The notes beneath the pieces were generated by a model. It was not told where the DNA came from. It was given only the letters and a program-made list of their open reading frames with translations, and did no database searches. Source: Thermoproteota archaeon (GTDB taxonomy: Archaea; Thermoproteota; Thermoprotei; Gearchaeales; Gearchaeaceae). Taken from it: 64,000 bases of DNA. Below, one piece after another: positions 47,204 through 57,485 of this stretch. Every line of letters begins with the position of its first letter. Position 1 is the stretch's first letter. The stretch is from the NCBI GenBank assembly GCA_021324265.1, contig JAJPJK010000006.1, positions 124,001 to 188,000 of the forward strand, written 5' to 3'. Made by a program: the position numbers and the translations under genes.

Positions 47204-48337
47204 TCATTTCTTCAACTTAATTGTTTGTAATGAAAATATGGGTAAAATTGTACTAATTAATGCCGATATTATAATGAAAGTATATGGATCGAGAAGATAG
47301 TATAGTGAACCTCCCGCTACTCCTCCAAGTGCTCGGAATACATCTATTGAAAAGTTCATACTTGAGACTTTTCTGGCTCTTTCCTCGTTGGTACTGTATA
47401 AAGCCGGCAGTGTAAAAAGTGGTATCCAAACAAAAAGCCAGAAGGGGAGTGCATATATTATTGCAAAGAATATTGTATTAGGGTATAAAATAATCGATAA
47501 ATAGTAAATTGGATAGTAAGCTGCACCAATGGCTAAGGTCATCCTTATGCCTATTGAATCGATTAGCTTCCCAACATATGGTGAGACAAATATCCCTATT
47601 AAGGTAGCAAATGCGTTAACGACCCCCCAATCAAGTACTCCTCCTCTAAGAAGATTTGTATAGTAAATCGGTATAATTGAATAGACCAATGCAGGCCCAA
47701 ACGCCAAAATAGATGAAAATACGATAACTTTATCCATGCTTTTCAAGGTATCCCATATCTTTAAGTGTTTTGATCCATCGCTATGGATTCTATTTTCCTT
47801 CATAGGTAAGAAGAGGGTTGAAATAACTACACCTATAAGACTTGTGGATATAGAAGTGACTTTAAAGGATAGTATTTCTATGAAATATCCGTATACAACG
47901 CTTCCTATAAAGTATCCTAGATTGATGAAAAGGTAAACATCTCCAACTGATCGGCCTACTTTCTCTCTTCTTTCTGTCTCAAAAGCTATGAATAGAGGTT
48001 GACCAATTTGCAATATTGCAGAACCAATTATCATAAGAACTATTACCAATGATACCTGCTCTACAAGTGTCGATGCCAATAAGAATATTGAGCCTACCAA
48101 AATTGCCAAGATAGCATATCTCAGCCTATATCCCGTTCTATCTGATAAGGGCGCAACTAAAAGCGGTGCAATACCCATAGCCAATGAAGAAATAGAATAT
48201 ATCATAACGGCTGCGATTATACCGCTAAGCTGATATGCATATATTTCTAAGAATATCAAAGGATAGGTTATAAGAATACCATAAAGGGTGTAGAGAGTTG
48301 AAGTAAATATCTTATTTTCTAATCTTAGTTCCTGCAT
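47204..48337 (-). CDS. Major facilitator superfamily transporter
   Basis: ~12 TM; LLVAPLSDRTGYRLRYAILA; VSPYVGKLIDSIGIR. Confidence 0.87.
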   Translation of the reverse strand: MQELRLENKIFTSTLYTLYGILITYPLIFLEIYAYQLSGIIAAVMIYSISSLAMGIAPLLVAPLSDRTGYRLRYAILAILVGSIFLLASTLVEQVSLVIVLMIIGSAILQIGQPLFIAFETERREKVGRSVGDVYLFINLGYFIGSVVYGYFIEILSFKVTSISTSLIGVVISTLFLPMKENRIHSDGSKHLKIWDTLKSMDKVIVFSSILAFGPALVYSIIPIYYTNLLRGGVLDWGVVNAFATLIGIFVSPYVGKLIDSIGIRMTLAIGAAYYPIYYLSIILYPNTIFFAIIYALPFWLFVWIPLFTLPALYSTNEERARKVSSMNFSIDVFRALGGVAGGSLYYLLDPYTFIIISALISTILPIFSLQTIKLKK

Positions 48338-49208
48338 CTCCGAATATAGCGTCGATAATTTTCGAAGTCGAGGTTATTATAGCTTCTTTACCTCCACTTT
48401 CTAGAAAATTTATGCATGCAATAATCTTTGGCTTCATGCTACCCTCTTGGAAATGTCCTTCCTTTAAATATTTTTTCGCTTCATCAACGCTCATTTCATC
48501 GATATCTCTTTCATTCTCCTTCATGAAGTTGAGCTTAACTTTCTCGATATTCGTTGCTATGACGAGTTTATCGAATTTTAAAGCACTTGCGAGAAGTGCA
48601 CTAGCTAAATCTTTATCTATAACTGCCTCAACACCTTTCAGCTTACCTTCTTCATATACAACAGGTATGCCTCCTCCTCCACAAGATATCACAATGCCTT
48701 CTTTTAGAAGCCTTCTTATCATTTCGAGCTCTAAGATTTCTATAGGTTGAGGAGAGGGGACTACGCGTCTGTAGCCCACTTTGTTTTCCATCGTAACTCT
48801 CTTCATGATATAACCTTTTTCTTCCATCAGCCTTTTCGCTTCTTCTTCAGCATATAATGGGCCGATTGGCTTGGTTGGATTTAAGAATGCTTCTTCTCTT
48901 CTATCTACCAAAACTCTAGTTGGGATCACAAAAATTTTCCTATCTTTCCCCAAAAAGTTTTGAAGTAATGTTTGAATCTCGTAGCCGATTTGAGCTTGTG
49001 TCATAGCAACAACGACATCAAGCGTGATTTTTTGATTAGCTTTTTCAAAACTTAATAATAGTTCCCCAACCTGTGGGCCATTTCCATGAGTTAAGGCGAT
49101 CTTCGAATCTTTTTCGATGAGTAATGCTATTTGCTTACAGACATTTTCTAGCTCCTTATTTGCTTTTGATATCGCATTTCCTCCTATTGCAACTACTATT
49201 TTTTCCAT
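48312..49208 (-). CDS. arcC: Carbamate kinase
   Basis: MEKIVVAIGGNAI; LTHGNGPQVGELLLSFE; VSCGGGGIPVV-type ISCGGGGIPVVYEEGKLKGVEAVIDKDLASALLA. Start trimmed from 49331. Confidence 0.93.
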   Translation of the reverse strand: MEKIVVAIGGNAISKANKELENVCKQIALLIEKDSKIALTHGNGPQVGELLLSFEKANQKITLDVVVAMTQAQIGYEIQTLLQNFLGKDRKIFVIPTRVLVDRREEAFLNPTKPIGPLYAEEEAKRLMEEKGYIMKRVTMENKVGYRRVVPSPQPIEILELEMIRRLLKEGIVISCGGGGIPVVYEEGKLKGVEAVIDKDLASALLASALKFDKLVIATNIEKVKLNFMKENERDIDEMSVDEAKKYLKEGHFQEGSMKPKIIACINFLESGGKEAIITSTSKIIDAIFGDAGTKIRK

Positions 49209-49287
49209 TGGATAGCATGAATAATTGTTAAATTCAGATAAATGTTGATGTGTCAATATTTTTTTGCTAGTTAGTCTAATTAGACCA

Positions 49288-50691
49288 ATGAGCCAAATTT
49301 CGCTTTTAAAGAGCTTAAATGCTGCATTCAATCCTAGAACTGTCGCAGTTATAGGTGCATCAGGTACGCCTGGGAAAATAGGCTATACGATTTTCAATAA
49401 TTTAATTAAAGGGAACTTCAAAGGTAGAGTTTATCCCGTAAATCCAAATACTAAAAAAATTCTGGGCAAAATCACATATCCAACCGTCTCTGAGATTCCT
49501 GAAGAGGTGGATTTGGCTATCATCGTTGTTAAGGCAGAACTCGTAGAGGAAGTTATGAAGGATTGTATAAATTCCGGAGTCAAAGTTGCAGTTATAATTA
49601 GTGCGAATTTCAAAGAAATAGGTGGCGAGGGGCAAAAAAGAGAAGAAAGGCTGAAAGAAATCATTAACAATTCAAAAATTAGAGTTCTAGGGCCTAATTG
49701 CATGGGCATTTTTGATAGTCATAGTGGTCTTGATATGCTCTTCTTGCCGGAAACTAGGATGGAAAAGCCAAAGCCTGGCAATATATCGATTATATCTCAA
49801 AGTGGTGCAGTATTAGCCATTTTTTTGGACTGGATGGCTAAAGAGAACATAGGTGTAGCAAAAGGAGTTAGCTATGGAAATAGGATAGACATTGATGAAG
49901 GTGATTTGCTCTACTATTTAGCTTATGATGAGGATACAAAGGTAATTCTTTCTTATATTGAGGGGCTTGATGAAAATAAAGGCCAGAAATTTATTCAAGC
50001 AGCGCGCTTTGCTTCATATCAAAAACCAATCATCGCAGTAAAAGGTGGTAAGACGGAGGTCTCTAGAAAAGCTGTTGCATCACATACAGGAGCCATGGCT
50101 GGTTCATATGAGATATATAAAGCAGCTTTTAAACAAGCAGGAATAATAGAAGCAGAAAACATTCAAGAAATGTTCGATATGGCCAAAGCTTTGGTTATGC
50201 AGCCGTTGCCTCAAGGTGAGAATGTAGCTGTAATAACTAATACTGGAGGTATAGGAATAATGGCTGTCGATGCACTTGAGGAACGTGGTTTAAAAGTGCC
50301 GGAGTTAGATGATGAAACCAAGAAATATTTAAGCGAAAATCTAGCTGCAGGTGCTGCGGTTAATAATCCAGTGGACTTGACGGGTAATTCAACAGCGGAA
50401 CATTATAGGATAGCAATAAATAAGGTTGCAAGCTTAGATTACATTCACTCGTTGGTTATATGTTTGGAATTTCAAGTACCTCAATTGGACTTCAATGTAT
50501 TGGACTATATATATTATTCCAAAGAGCTTGGGAAACCAATAGTAACAATTACTGTAGGCGGTGGTTTAACTGAAAGGATATCAAGAATAATAGAAAATAA
50601 TGGAATCCCCTCATATACCACTCCCGAAAGAGCTGCTACTGCAATTTACGCTCTTTATAGATATTCTCAGATAAAATATTCAATCGAATGA
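49288..50691 (+). CDS. ADP-forming acetyl/acyl-CoA synthetase alpha subunit
   Basis: PRTVAVIGASGTPGKIGYTIFNNL; SQSGAVLAIFLDWMA; SHTGAMAGSYEIYKAAFKQAG. Confidence 0.92.
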   Translation: MSQISLLKSLNAAFNPRTVAVIGASGTPGKIGYTIFNNLIKGNFKGRVYPVNPNTKKILGKITYPTVSEIPEEVDLAIIVVKAELVEEVMKDCINSGVKVAVIISANFKEIGGEGQKREERLKEIINNSKIRVLGPNCMGIFDSHSGLDMLFLPETRMEKPKPGNISIISQSGAVLAIFLDWMAKENIGVAKGVSYGNRIDIDEGDLLYYLAYDEDTKVILSYIEGLDENKGQKFIQAARFASYQKPIIAVKGGKTEVSRKAVASHTGAMAGSYEIYKAAFKQAGIIEAENIQEMFDMAKALVMQPLPQGENVAVITNTGGIGIMAVDALEERGLKVPELDDETKKYLSENLAAGAAVNNPVDLTGNSTAEHYRIAINKVASLDYIHSLVICLEFQVPQLDFNVLDYIYYSKELGKPIVTITVGGGLTERISRIIENNGIPSYTTPERAATAIYALYRYSQIKYSIE

Positions 50692-51383
50692 AGAGGGATT
50701 TTTTCCTTGAGCTTATAAAGAAGGCTAATCAAGAAGGCAGAGAGTTTCTCTTTGAATATGAATCTAAGGCTCTGCTCAAAGCATATGAAATCCCTACTAC
50801 GAACTTTTTCTTCATAAAAAACGAATCCGAACTTGGGGCTGTCATAAAAGAAATAAGATATCCTTGTGTGGCGAAGATCGTATCAAGACAAGCTATCCAT
50901 AAAAGCGATATAGGAGGGGTGATACTTGGAATAAGAAACGAAAATGAGCTTATAAGCAGTCTTGAGAAAATCTCTAAGATTGCAGAATCTAAAGCTATAA
51001 AATTAGAAGGATACTTGATAGAAGAGCAAGCTAAGCAAGGTATCGAGATTATAGTCGGTATGATAAAAGATCGTGTTTTTGGCAATGTCTTGATGTTCGG
51101 TCTTGGAGGAATTTATACTGAAGCCTTTAAAGATGTCAATTTTTTGATCTTACCGGCATCAAAAAAGGATTACATGAACTTAATTATGAACACAAAGATA
51201 GGTAAAATTATTTCGAATTCTAGAGGTAAAACTATAGCTGTTGATGCTATTCTTCAAATATTGACAAAAGTATCTGAATTAATCGAAGAGAACCCTGAAG
51301 TAATAGAAATGGATCTGAATCCTATAGTTGTGAATGAGGATTCTGCAAAAGTACTTGATGCAAGGATCAGATTTCGAACGTAG
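50688..51383 (+). CDS. ADP-forming acetyl/acyl-CoA synthetase beta subunit
   Basis: ATP-grasp: YPCVAKIVSRQAIHKSDIGGVILGI; FGLGGIYTEAFKDVNFLILP; EMDLNPIVV. Confidence 0.93.
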   Translation: MKRDFFLELIKKANQEGREFLFEYESKALLKAYEIPTTNFFFIKNESELGAVIKEIRYPCVAKIVSRQAIHKSDIGGVILGIRNENELISSLEKISKIAESKAIKLEGYLIEEQAKQGIEIIVGMIKDRVFGNVLMFGLGGIYTEAFKDVNFLILPASKKDYMNLIMNTKIGKIISNSRGKTIAVDAILQILTKVSELIEENPEVIEMDLNPIVVNEDSAKVLDARIRFRT

Positions 51384-52095
51384 CCTGTTCGTATCTTTTT
51401 CTCATTGCATGTTTTACAAATATATATCCAACAAGTAAACCTCCTATTAGACCGAATAAGTGTGCGAAAATGTTTACGCCTGGTATAAAGGAATTTATCA
51501 GGAATATAACTATAACGTAGAGAATTGCAGAAGCAAGTCTGCCACTTAATCTTCCTACGATAGCGAATGCCCCTAGTAAACCAAAGATCGCACCTGAAGC
51601 ACCTGCAGATGGTATTATATCGCTGGCACCACCTCCGCTAAAGGGTAAATACTGTAGAAGGAATAAAGATGCTACATTGCCTAACAATCCAGATAATAGA
51701 TAGATGACTAGAAACCTTTTTCTACCATAGCTGTATTCGACAGCGCTTCCGAAAAAATAAAGAGCCAGCATATTAAAAGTAAGGTGAAGGATGCCGAAGT
51801 GCACGAACATTGATGTGAATAACTGCCAATAAAAGTAGTGATTAATCACGAAGTAATTTTCTTGGCTCAAATAGAATTGAAGACCTGAAATGGGTATTAC
51901 ATACGTATTTAGCCCAGCTCGATATATTGTGCCTGAACCTAAGAGCACATCTACGCTGCTTGCTTTATATTCTATTGTTGCATCCTCAAATTCTACTGTC
52001 ACGTAGAAAAAGTTGGCTGTTATGACTGTTAGCAAAAAAACAACGACATTAATTATTATAATAATATTCGTCAGCGAAGCTTTTGTAAAGGACAC
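51367..52095 (-). CDS. Rhomboid family intramembrane serine protease
   Basis: HFGILHLTFNMLALYFFG; SAGASGAIFGLLGA (Ser motif); IFAHLFGLIGGLLVG (His). Confidence 0.93.
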   Translation of the reverse strand: MSFTKASLTNIIIIINVVVFLLTVITANFFYVTVEFEDATIEYKASSVDVLLGSGTIYRAGLNTYVIPISGLQFYLSQENYFVINHYFYWQLFTSMFVHFGILHLTFNMLALYFFGSAVEYSYGRKRFLVIYLLSGLLGNVASLFLLQYLPFSGGGASDIIPSAGASGAIFGLLGAFAIVGRLSGRLASAILYVIVIFLINSFIPGVNIFAHLFGLIGGLLVGYIFVKHAMRKRYEQATFEI

Positions 52096-52168
52096 ATGCT
52101 AAATCCTATCTAATAGAATATATGATTTTCGATAATGCCTTAAATAATATGTTTCAAAATTTACATAG

Positions 52169-53095
52169 ATGATCACGATACTCTCTGGAGGTACCGGAGG
52201 CAGAAGATTATTTGAAGGCTTTCTCAGCGTTCACTCTCCTAAGGAAATTAACGTGATTGCTAATACAGCAGACGACATTGAAATTTACGGATTACATATA
52301 AGCCCGGACTTAGATTCGCTTTTGTACGCTGCAGCTGGGATAATTGATGATGAAAGAGGATGGGGTATAAAGGGCGATACTTTTAATTTCCATTCTATGA
52401 TTACTAAAATTGTACCGACATATAGTTGGTTCAATATAGGCGATAAGGATCTCGCAATTCATATAATAAGAACAAATCTTCTCAGAAGCGGAATGACACT
52501 TAGCCAAGTTACTGCTTTCTTAACCAATAAATTCAATCTGGATTGTAGCATCGTTCCTATGAGCGATGATAGGGTCACTACATATATATTCGATGGGGTT
52601 GTGAAAAGACATTTTCAGGAATTTTGGGTTTTGTATCGAGCAGAAATGCCAATAAAAGCTGTTATTTTCGATAATATTGAACATGCCAAGCCAAATGAGA
52701 AAGCGCTGGATCTCATCATAAGTTCAAAACTTATCATTATAGGTCCGAGCAACCCGATAACAAGTATAAATCCTATTTTAAGTCTTAAAGGTTTCAGAAA
52801 TCTTCTCGTAGATAGTGAGGGAATAAAGGTCGCGGTTAGCCCCATAATTGGGAATGCACCATTCAGCGGCCCAGCAGGAAAATTGATGCAAAGTCTAGGG
52901 TTAGAGGTTAGTAGCTTCGGTGTGGCTCAGATTTACAAAGACATAATAAATTACATAATCGTTGACGAGAATGATCCGAACGTTGATAGAATAAAGGAGC
53001 TTGGCATCGAGGTAATTAGGACAAATATATACCTAAAAACTTTGGAGGATAGGCAAAGGCTAGCTCGATTTATATTAGAAAAACTCTATCATTAA
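52169..53095 (+). CDS. cofD: 2-phospho-L-lactate transferase
   Basis: ILSGGTGGRRLFEG; NTADDIEIYGLHISPDLDSLLYAAAG; AVSPIIGNAPFSGPAGKLM. Confidence 0.94.
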   Translation: MITILSGGTGGRRLFEGFLSVHSPKEINVIANTADDIEIYGLHISPDLDSLLYAAAGIIDDERGWGIKGDTFNFHSMITKIVPTYSWFNIGDKDLAIHIIRTNLLRSGMTLSQVTAFLTNKFNLDCSIVPMSDDRVTTYIFDGVVKRHFQEFWVLYRAEMPIKAVIFDNIEHAKPNEKALDLIISSKLIIIGPSNPITSINPILSLKGFRNLLVDSEGIKVAVSPIIGNAPFSGPAGKLMQSLGLEVSSFGVAQIYKDIINYIIVDENDPNVDRIKELGIEVIRTNIYLKTLEDRQRLARFILEKLYH

Positions 53096-53749
53096 GTGGA
53101 AGGATGTGTATTAATACCTCTGAAGAGATTGGAAGCATCGAAGAGTAGGTTATCAAAATATCTTAGCGTAGAAGAAAGGGTTGAATTAACGAAATGTATG
53201 CTCAGAGATGTTCTCAATGTTTGCCTAGATTCTGGATTCTCTAGGGTATTACTCATCACTCAAGGAGAAATAGATTTTATTTATGATAACAAAATTGAGG
53301 TAATAAACAATGATAAAGAGCTTAACGTGGCATTACTCGAAGCGATTTCTTCAATCAAGGGAAGATTCAATTCCTATTTAATACTTCCCGCAGACATACC
53401 ACTCATCGAAAAAAGTGATCTAGAACAAATGAAAAAGCTTATGGAAAGCTTCGATATATTAATTTCTCCTTCTTTCGATTCTGGTACTAATGCGTTGTTC
53501 ATGAAACGAGGAAAAGAAATTGAATTGGAATATGGAGAGGGGAAGAAAAGTTTTTTGTTACACTTGGAAAACGCGCTCAATAAAGGTTTGAATGTTGTTG
53601 TGTTTTCAAACGAGAGAATTGGTATGGATATAGATGATTTAGCACGGCTCCGCTATCTTGCACATCTTAATATTAATAAAGAAAGTGTTTTATACGTTAA
53701 GAGGCTCTATGAGAAAAATAGAAATATATGGCTTGGAAGGAATACCTGA
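53096..53749 (+). CDS. cofC: 2-phospho-L-lactate (or related) guanylyltransferase
   Basis: LIPLKRLEASKSRLSKYLSVEERVELTKCMLRDVL; LPADIPLIEKSDLE; GTG start. Confidence 0.9.
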   Translation: MEGCVLIPLKRLEASKSRLSKYLSVEERVELTKCMLRDVLNVCLDSGFSRVLLITQGEIDFIYDNKIEVINNDKELNVALLEAISSIKGRFNSYLILPADIPLIEKSDLEQMKKLMESFDILISPSFDSGTNALFMKRGKEIELEYGEGKKSFLLHLENALNKGLNVVVFSNERIGMDIDDLARLRYLAHLNINKESVLYVKRLYEKNRNIWLGRNT

Positions 53750-54473
53750 AATAAAGCCAGGCGATGATCTATCAGAGATCATAATCGAGGCCGTGGAAAA
53801 GAACGGCCTAACTATTAAAGATGACGATATCTTCGTGATTGCCCAAAAGATAGTTTCCAAAAGCGAGAATCGGATTGTAGATCTTAATGATGTTATACCA
53901 AGTGAAGAATCGATCAAAATAGCTAAGATTACAGATAAGGATCCTAGGCTTGTAGAGCTTATCCTTAGAGAATCTAAGCGCATCGTGAAACTTTCAAAAG
54001 GGCACATAATCGTTGAAACTAAGCATGGGCTAGTATGTGCAAATGCAGGAATAGACAAATCTAATGTTGGCAATGTAGAGGAAATCGATAAGGTGTTACT
54101 ACTTCCTGATGACCCGGATATCTCGGCAAAAAGAATAAAGGAAGCGATTGAAAAGAAAACAGGTGCAAGAATAGGCGTGATTATCTCCGACACATATGGT
54201 CGAATGCTTAGAGAAGGTCAGATCAACTATGCGATAGGTGCAAGTGGGGTTAGGATTTTTAGGGATTATAGAAACAAAAAAGATAGATACGGCTATGTCC
54301 TTCAGGTAAAGAATATAGCTGAAGCTGAAGAAGTCGCATGCGCTGCTGAACTAGTAATTGGACAAGCCGATGAAAGTATTCCTGTAGCACTTGTACGCGG
54401 CTTAAAGTGCGAAGAAACAACCCTGAATGCGAAAGCATTGAACATGCCTGAAGAGAAATGGTTGTTTAAGTGA
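53709..54473 (+). CDS. cofE: Coenzyme F420:L-glutamate ligase
   Basis: IYGLEGIPEIKPGDDLSEII; DIFVIAQKIVSKSENR; IDKSNVG; ISDTYGRMLREGQINYAIG; start trimmed. Confidence 0.93.
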   Translation: MRKIEIYGLEGIPEIKPGDDLSEIIIEAVEKNGLTIKDDDIFVIAQKIVSKSENRIVDLNDVIPSEESIKIAKITDKDPRLVELILRESKRIVKLSKGHIIVETKHGLVCANAGIDKSNVGNVEEIDKVLLLPDDPDISAKRIKEAIEKKTGARIGVIISDTYGRMLREGQINYAIGASGVRIFRDYRNKKDRYGYVLQVKNIAEAEEVACAAELVIGQADESIPVALVRGLKCEETTLNAKALNMPEEKWLFK

Positions 54474-55062
54474 TTTTGAAAATTTCAATCTGTCCTTTTT
54501 CTATCATTTCAGCCATTTTTTTCTTGATCAGCGATATATCGAAACCGTTGTAGTTCAAGCTATAGTTCTTCAATTCTTCATAAGATCTTTTGAGAATTGA
54601 AAGCGCAACCTCGTTTCTGTTTTTTTGATGGTGCACGAAAGCAGCTGCAAGGAGTATCAATCCATGCAAAATTTTCTTTTCATCGCCTTTTTTGTTACGC
54701 CAAATATTCTCGAGCATTTCATGAACTTCCCAGAATCTTTCTTCATTAAAAAACTTCTTTGAAGTTTCAAAAATATTCTCAAATGTTTGTCCAGTTAAAA
54801 TCCTTAATTCGTTTATTTTAAAGTATTTCGAAAGCTCAATTTTAGTTAAATCAGGATCTTCGCTAAACATATCAATCTCTACATGTTTAGTAGCGATCCT
54901 AATATCATTTAATTTAGCACTTTTAACATTAGCCTTGATAATGCTCGCAAGTTCCTTTCTTTCTGCTTTATTATTTTTTTCTGCAATTACTATAATCCTT
55001 TTATTCATAAAGAGAAATGTGAGGAAACTGCAGAGAGGATGAGATATGCTCCAAGATGGCAT
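54466..55062 (-). CDS. DUF309-containing protein with extra N-terminal domain
   Basis: FFNEERFWEVHEMLENIWRNKKGDEKKILHGLILLAAAFVHHQKNR typical DUF309. Confidence 0.7.
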   Translation of the reverse strand: MPSWSISHPLCSFLTFLFMNKRIIVIAEKNNKAERKELASIIKANVKSAKLNDIRIATKHVEIDMFSEDPDLTKIELSKYFKINELRILTGQTFENIFETSKKFFNEERFWEVHEMLENIWRNKKGDEKKILHGLILLAAAFVHHQKNRNEVALSILKRSYEELKNYSLNYNGFDISLIKKKMAEMIEKGQIEIFKIT

Positions 55063-55931
55063 GATATTTTGTCATTCTCATATAAAGGCGCAATTTCAAC
55101 GACATCTATTCCCTTCATATTCTTTATGCGCCCAAGCTTTCTCGTTAAGCTTATTATTTCTTTCGGTTCCATTCCATTTACACATAAACTATTTACGCCT
55201 TTGCTATAACAAGCATCTAAAACATCCATATCTAAGCTCATGTATGTAAAGTCTGTCTGTGAAGCCGAGTTAATTATTTCTTCGCAAACTTTCTCGATGG
55301 ATCTGTTCCTGATTTCTTCGATTGTATAATACTTTACATTTGAATGTTCTACATATTCGACATAACTTGTTGAATTGTAGAAATCCCTTATGCCTAACTG
55401 AAAAACATTCTTGATGTTCTTTTTTTCCTCGATAAGTGTTCTTAGATATGTTCCGCTAGAGCTGAAATTTTTCTTAAGTCTTCTAACATCATGGTGTGCA
55501 TCCATTACAATCAGCGATACGCTTCCTAACTCTGCAAGAGCAGAAGCCGTGGCATAAGTAATGCTATGGTCTCCACCCAAAAAAGCAACCATTTTTGCCT
55601 TTTTGTAGGCTTCAATTGCAGCTTCACGGATCTTGCTATAAGAGAAATTTAGGTCCGAGTTAGAAATTAATAGGTCTCCGTAGTCATTTATGACTAGATC
55701 TTTGAGATCTATTCTGAAAGTATATGAATAGGTATTGAAATTATATAATGCCTCTCTCAGGAACTTGGGGCCGTATTTTGCTCCTTGTCTTCCGAAAGTC
55801 GCGCCATCAAAGGGCAATCCTATTATAGCTAAATCACATTCTGCTACGCCCTTTTTAATTACATTTCTCAATTTTAGCTCGTTTTCATCAACATTCGATA
55901 TTTCTAGAGCTGAATCTACGAAAGTGTCCAT
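55005..55931 (-). CDS. Arginase/agmatinase superfamily protein (substrate uncertain)
   Basis: FLGGDHSITYATASAL; VMDAHHDVRR; MSLDMDVLDACYSKGVNSLCVNG. Confidence 0.82.
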   Translation of the reverse strand: MDTFVDSALEISNVDENELKLRNVIKKGVAECDLAIIGLPFDGATFGRQGAKYGPKFLREALYNFNTYSYTFRIDLKDLVINDYGDLLISNSDLNFSYSKIREAAIEAYKKAKMVAFLGGDHSITYATASALAELGSVSLIVMDAHHDVRRLKKNFSSSGTYLRTLIEEKKNIKNVFQLGIRDFYNSTSYVEYVEHSNVKYYTIEEIRNRSIEKVCEEIINSASQTDFTYMSLDMDVLDACYSKGVNSLCVNGMEPKEIISLTRKLGRIKNMKGIDVVEIAPLYENDKISCHLGAYLILSAVSSHFSL

Positions 55932-56057
55932 AGCTTAAAAGTTCTTTTTTAGGATAAATTCGTATTCTGCAATGAAAGAACTGTGGATTGTAAGAAGAAA
56001 ACTTCCTTGCCTTAAATATGCGAATATTAGGTACTTTTTCCAACATAATGATATCGA

Positions 56058-57485
56058 ATGAGTAAGGTCTTCCTGATTAGATTGAGCGGCGATGTAACTT
56101 ATAGGAGAGCTAGTTCTAGATTTTATTTTGAAAAATTGGTTTATAATAACATAAAGGTTGCACTCGCTAAACAGCACATTGATGCTGAAATAATACAAGA
56201 GCCTGCAAGGATTTTCATTCGCTCAGAACAATTAAATTCTTCATTGCTCAGTCATATTTTCGGCGTAAGCAGTTTTTCTGAATGCGAGGAGTTCGAGTTT
56301 CAGGATCTTCATGACCTTTCATCCAAAATAGAAGAAGTTTATAAAGAAAAGGTTAAAGCAAAAAAGTTTGCCGTGAAATGCAGGAGAAGTGGAAAACATG
56401 ATTTTACGTCAATGGATGCAGCAAGAATTATAGGTGCTAAACTAAGGCCATATGCGTTAAAGGTTGATCTCGAAAACCCTGAAGTAATTATAAACGTCGA
56501 GATAAGAGACAATAAAGCATATGTATTTGAGAATTCAATCCCAGGACCAGGTGGTCTTCCCATAGGCGCAGGTGATAAGATCTTAAGTCTATTCTCTGGA
56601 GGTTTTGATTCTCCTGTTGCTTCATGGTATGTAGCTAAACGTGGTTCGAAGATCGATTTCTTGCACTTTGCTTTTGGAGGAATGAGCGAAGTTTATCCAG
56701 TTTTCATGGTAGCCAAGTATCTCTATAATAATTGGTTCTATGGATACAAACCAAAATTTCAAGTGTTACGCTTCTCTCCTGTAATAAAAGAGATTTTGTC
56801 AAAATTACCTAGCATTGTTTGGCAAGTGGCCTTAAGGAGGATGATGTATTTAGCGGCAGAGAAAATTGCGAATGAGAACAAAGATGAAGCCTTAGTTACA
56901 GGTGAATCCCTCTCACAGGCTACTAGCCAAACATTAAGAAATCTCCGCGTTGCAGAATACAACGTTTCATTGCCTATTCTTAGACCTTTGATAGGGTTCG
57001 ATAAAAGTGAGATCATCGGGCTGGCTAAGAAAATAGGGACTTATGAATTATCTCTTGGTGTAGAAGAACTATGCGGCATCGCCATAGGTCCGCTAACAGC
57101 TAAAGCGGATATCAAAAAATTCTTCGAAGACATGCAAAAACTCGATCCAAAAGTTATCGATAATGTAATCGATACACTTCAGGTTTTCGATCTAGATGAA
57201 GATTCTGATAAAGTTAAGGAAATGATGAAAGATGAAGAGTTTGTTCTTGATTACATCCCAACTGATGCAGTGATTGTCAACTTGATGCCAGATAAATTCA
57301 AGATTGATAGAGCAATAAGCTTTGCAGAATTTGATGAAGATAAGTATAGAAATTCTCTGATCATTTTTGTTTGTGAGAAAGGGTTAACAAGTAAAGGGTT
57401 AGCTAAGCATTATAGGGATGCAGGTTTTAAAGCCTATAGTTTGGAAGGAGGATTTGAAAGCTATAAAAAGATACAAAAAATCTAG
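56058..57485 (+). CDS. thiI: ThiI-like tRNA 4-thiouridine synthase, THUMP + PP-loop + rhodanese-like C-terminus
   Basis: ILSLFSGGFDSPVASWYVAKRG; C-terminal IFVCEKGLTSKGLAKHYRDAGFKAYSLEGGFESYKK. Confidence 0.92.
   Translation: MSKVFLIRLSGDVTYRRASSRFYFEKLVYNNIKVALAKQHIDAEIIQEPARIFIRSEQLNSSLLSHIFGVSSFSECEEFEFQDLHDLSSKIEEVYKEKVKAKKFAVKCRRSGKHDFTSMDAARIIGAKLRPYALKVDLENPEVIINVEIRDNKAYVFENSIPGPGGLPIGAGDKILSLFSGGFDSPVASWYVAKRGSKIDFLHFAFGGMSEVYPVFMVAKYLYNNWFYGYKPKFQVLRFSPVIKEILSKLPSIVWQVALRRMMYLAAEKIANENKDEALVTGESLSQATSQTLRNLRVAEYNVSLPILRPLIGFDKSEIIGLAKKIGTYELSLGVEELCGIAIGPLTAKADIKKFFEDMQKLDPKVIDNVIDTLQVFDLDEDSDKVKEMMKDEEFVLDYIPTDAVIVNLMPDKFKIDRAISFAEFDEDKYRNSLIIFVCEKGLTSKGLAKHYRDAGFKAYSLEGGFESYKKIQKI

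Noticed and set aside
47076-47300. ORF 47076-47300 in the gap between the M3 peptidase and MFS genes
   Set aside because: Overlaps both flanking genes antisense and lacks family resemblance.
53690-54193. 167-aa minus ORF opposite cofE
   Set aside because: Antisense shadow of a clearly conserved CofE gene.
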